Positions 62,480-64,000 of a stretch of DNA of 64,000 bases are shown piece by piece. Location of the stretch: contig NC_087070.1 in assembly GCF_963678635.1 (NCBI RefSeq), forward strand, positions 3,754,539 through 3,818,538, given 5' to 3'. The notes beneath the pieces were generated by a model. That model saw nothing but the letters and a program-made list of their open reading frames with translations, was not told where the DNA came from and ran no database searches. This stretch comes from Symsagittifera roscoffensis (taxonomy: Eukaryota; Xenacoelomorpha; Acoela; Convolutidae). Made by a program: the position numbers and the translations under genes. Positions within the stretch are counted from its first letter, which is position 1. Every line of letters starts with the position of its first letter.

Positions 62480-64000
62480 TGAGTTACCGAAATGTTTCAT
62501 ATTGTAGCAGCTAGCTCCCTGTTCCACAGCATCAACACCCTTAACACAGGAAAGAACCTCCGACGACTACTGGAAGACAGTCCACTGAAGGAGAAAAAGT
62601 GCTTGTGTGGCACGACGTGGTGAACAACACCATTAGCAGCCACAGAACAAACAACTATCGCCCAGCCGGTGTCGAGGAGCTGACAAACTATTTGAAGTCG
62701 AAGAAGCAGCAGATATTGGCGATCGTTTATTGCAGAAGGGAAGGAACGCCCGACTTGTTTAGTCACTTTCTCGGCACAGGGGTGCTCATTATTTCAGCTA
62801 CAAAACGGCTACTCTCCAAGAGCAAGCAAAACGACCCGGAGCAGCTAAAGGAATATTTGAAGCTGCACCAGAGTGCTGATTCTGAGCTGAAATCTCTGCG
62901 ATTGGTAGTGGCACACAAAGAAAGGCTGTCAGAGCTGATTGGAAATGTCAGGGGCAAACAACAGAGACCATCACAGACAAGGAGGAAGGCGAAAGCAAGA
63001 CGTGAGCAGAAGCTGAAGGCAGAGGAAGTGTCTGCGCTTCAAAGACAGGGGTGAGAAGAGTGTGATTTGTTTTGCTTTGTGCCTTGTGAGTTTCATTACT
63101 CGTGGCGTGCAAAACAATGACCACAGTACTTTTGCCTGCTGTTTGGCTCAGAAAAAAAAATTTAAAAAGAAAACTAACTTGGAAAATTGTGTTAGACTAT
63201 TTAAAATTCTTTAAAAAAGTTCAAGTATCTGTACATAGACTGAAGTTTCTGAGAAAATGTCTGAAAAACGATCTAATACCGGAATTTTTGATGTTTAGGG
63301 TCCCCGAGAACGGGGTTTTTTCGGACCAAGCTGTGTATAATTTTCAATTGAATTTACTAAGGACTGAAACTTCTAGGCAAATGAGGATAGAAAAAGGTAC
63401 GAGGAGATGCTAAGGAAAGCAAGATCACTGGTGCAAAAAGAAATTGACAAACAGTGGTGGGCATCCATTTTCCGATTCGTGAGGCGTCAAGTTGAGGCAA
63501 GCTTAAAGACAACATCAGAAAACCATAGAAAAAAGTTAGAAAAACACTCCCCAGGTGAAATTGTTCCTCAGGTATGTGGATGACATTGTTAGAACAGTCA
63601 GAGGGGAGCCGAGTTGTCTTCTCGATGCCGCCGATTCTCTTCATCCAAATTTGCAGTTCACTCTAGAGAAAACTAATTCGGAGGGGAATTTGCCGTTCCT
63701 GGATTTGAACATAAATGTATCGCAGGGTAGGCGTGTAACTTGCAGTTGGTATCAAAAACCAACAGATACAGGGACTATACTGAACTATAGAAGCTGCGCC
63801 CCAACTCAGTATAAGCGTAGTGTTATCCAAAGCACTGTACACAGGGTTTTTAGGAGTACATCTAGCTGGGAGCAATTTGATAAGGCTATGGAAACTAATA
63901 GGGCGCAATGGCTGACAAATCAGTACCCTGAAAATTGGTCCGCAAAGGTGGCTTCAGACGCCTTGTGCAAGATCATCGAGGGTAAGGGCAAGCCCCTGGA
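62480..64000 (+). pseudogene. Penelope-like element, rearranged, continues beyond the window
   Basis: A first frame from ATG 62495 (SLFHSINTLNTGKNLRRLL) shifts at an A-run near 62598 into a 151-codon frame (VWHDVVNNTISSHRTNNY, IVYCRREGTPDLF). I have seen this style of sequence near Penelope-type reverse transcriptases, but its function is unknown to me. From 63180 comes a helical pre-RT part (RLKFLRKCLKNDLIPEFLMF). At about 63550 the sequence jumps to the late part of a reverse transcriptase: FLRYVDDIV with the catalytic YVDD, LPFLDLNI, SWYQKPTDTG and APTQYKRSVIQSTVHR. The first half of RT is deleted. The last frame is open to the window edge, where a GIY-YIG domain would be expected further on. 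Confidence 0.75.

Noticed and set aside
1..64000. CRISPR array, bacterial operons or Shine-Dalgarno sites
   Set aside because: All recognisable genes are eukaryotic retroelement genes; repeats are long tandem or dispersed transposon repeats, not regularly spaced short repeats.

Overview
This window looks like repeat-rich DNA from an invertebrate animal; I could not settle the phylum. The evidence is the combination of a GalEa-like Ty1/copia element, LINEs of the CR1/Jockey type (one with a PHD-finger ORF1), Penelope-like elements with a GIY-YIG end, a LINE with a restriction-like endonuclease end, and AT-rich non-coding DNA between them. No ordinary host gene, rRNA or convincing tRNA was found. 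Almost every long open frame belongs to a mobile element, and GC content is visibly higher inside the two LTR elements than in the flanks.

Layout. 1-4448: a nearly complete copia-type retrotransposon on the minus strand with 99-bp LTRs (the left LTR runs off the window). 4449-6150: two minisatellite or microsatellite blocks. 6151-9129: AT-rich DNA, a short foldback, a dispersed repeat and ORF1 of a CR1-like LINE. 9130-33577: the centrepiece, a 24,448-bp Ty3/gypsy-type LTR retrotransposon on the minus strand inserted into that LINE. Its two 882-bp LTRs differ at only about six positions, so the insertion is recent. 33578-38980: the rest of the interrupted LINE, a 905-bp solo LTR of a related family, and a second and third LINE copy. 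39391-40257: a decayed Penelope-like element. 40427-41464: LTR remnants and a 5' LTR of a relative of the giant element. 41838-57056: a tandemly duplicated repeat block of about 10.7 kb (the first copy internally deleted), carrying a small zinc-finger ORF, three 1761-bp direct repeats, and a decayed reverse transcriptase plus restriction-like endonuclease. 57187-61620: two 5'-truncated LINEs. 61651-62262: a foldback element. 62480-64000: another Penelope-like element that continues past the edge.

The giant element. Read 5' to 3' on the minus strand it has: LTR; a tRNA primer-binding site; a leader of about 3.1 kb full of a CGGAGGGT motif and hairpins; gag with two zinc knuckles; pol with protease, reverse transcriptase, RNase H and integrase; and a macro-domain-like fold at the C-terminus of the integrase frame. 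A 475-nt gap follows, then a second coding block of about 8.8 kb (19585 to 10758) with no counterpart in a standard gypsy element. That block contains an SGNH-hydrolase domain with its catalytic residues in place, a second SGNH-like stretch, and about 1,900 residues I do not recognise. Neighbouring frames in both blocks are in phase and separated by single stops, or meet at short homopolymers. I infer that the parent element had one long pol frame and one accessory frame of roughly 2,900 codons, and that this copy has begun to decay. Very large gypsy-type elements with extra ORFs are known (Ogre in plants, Burro in planarians), so gigantism alone is not new; the macro plus SGNH cargo is what deserves attention.
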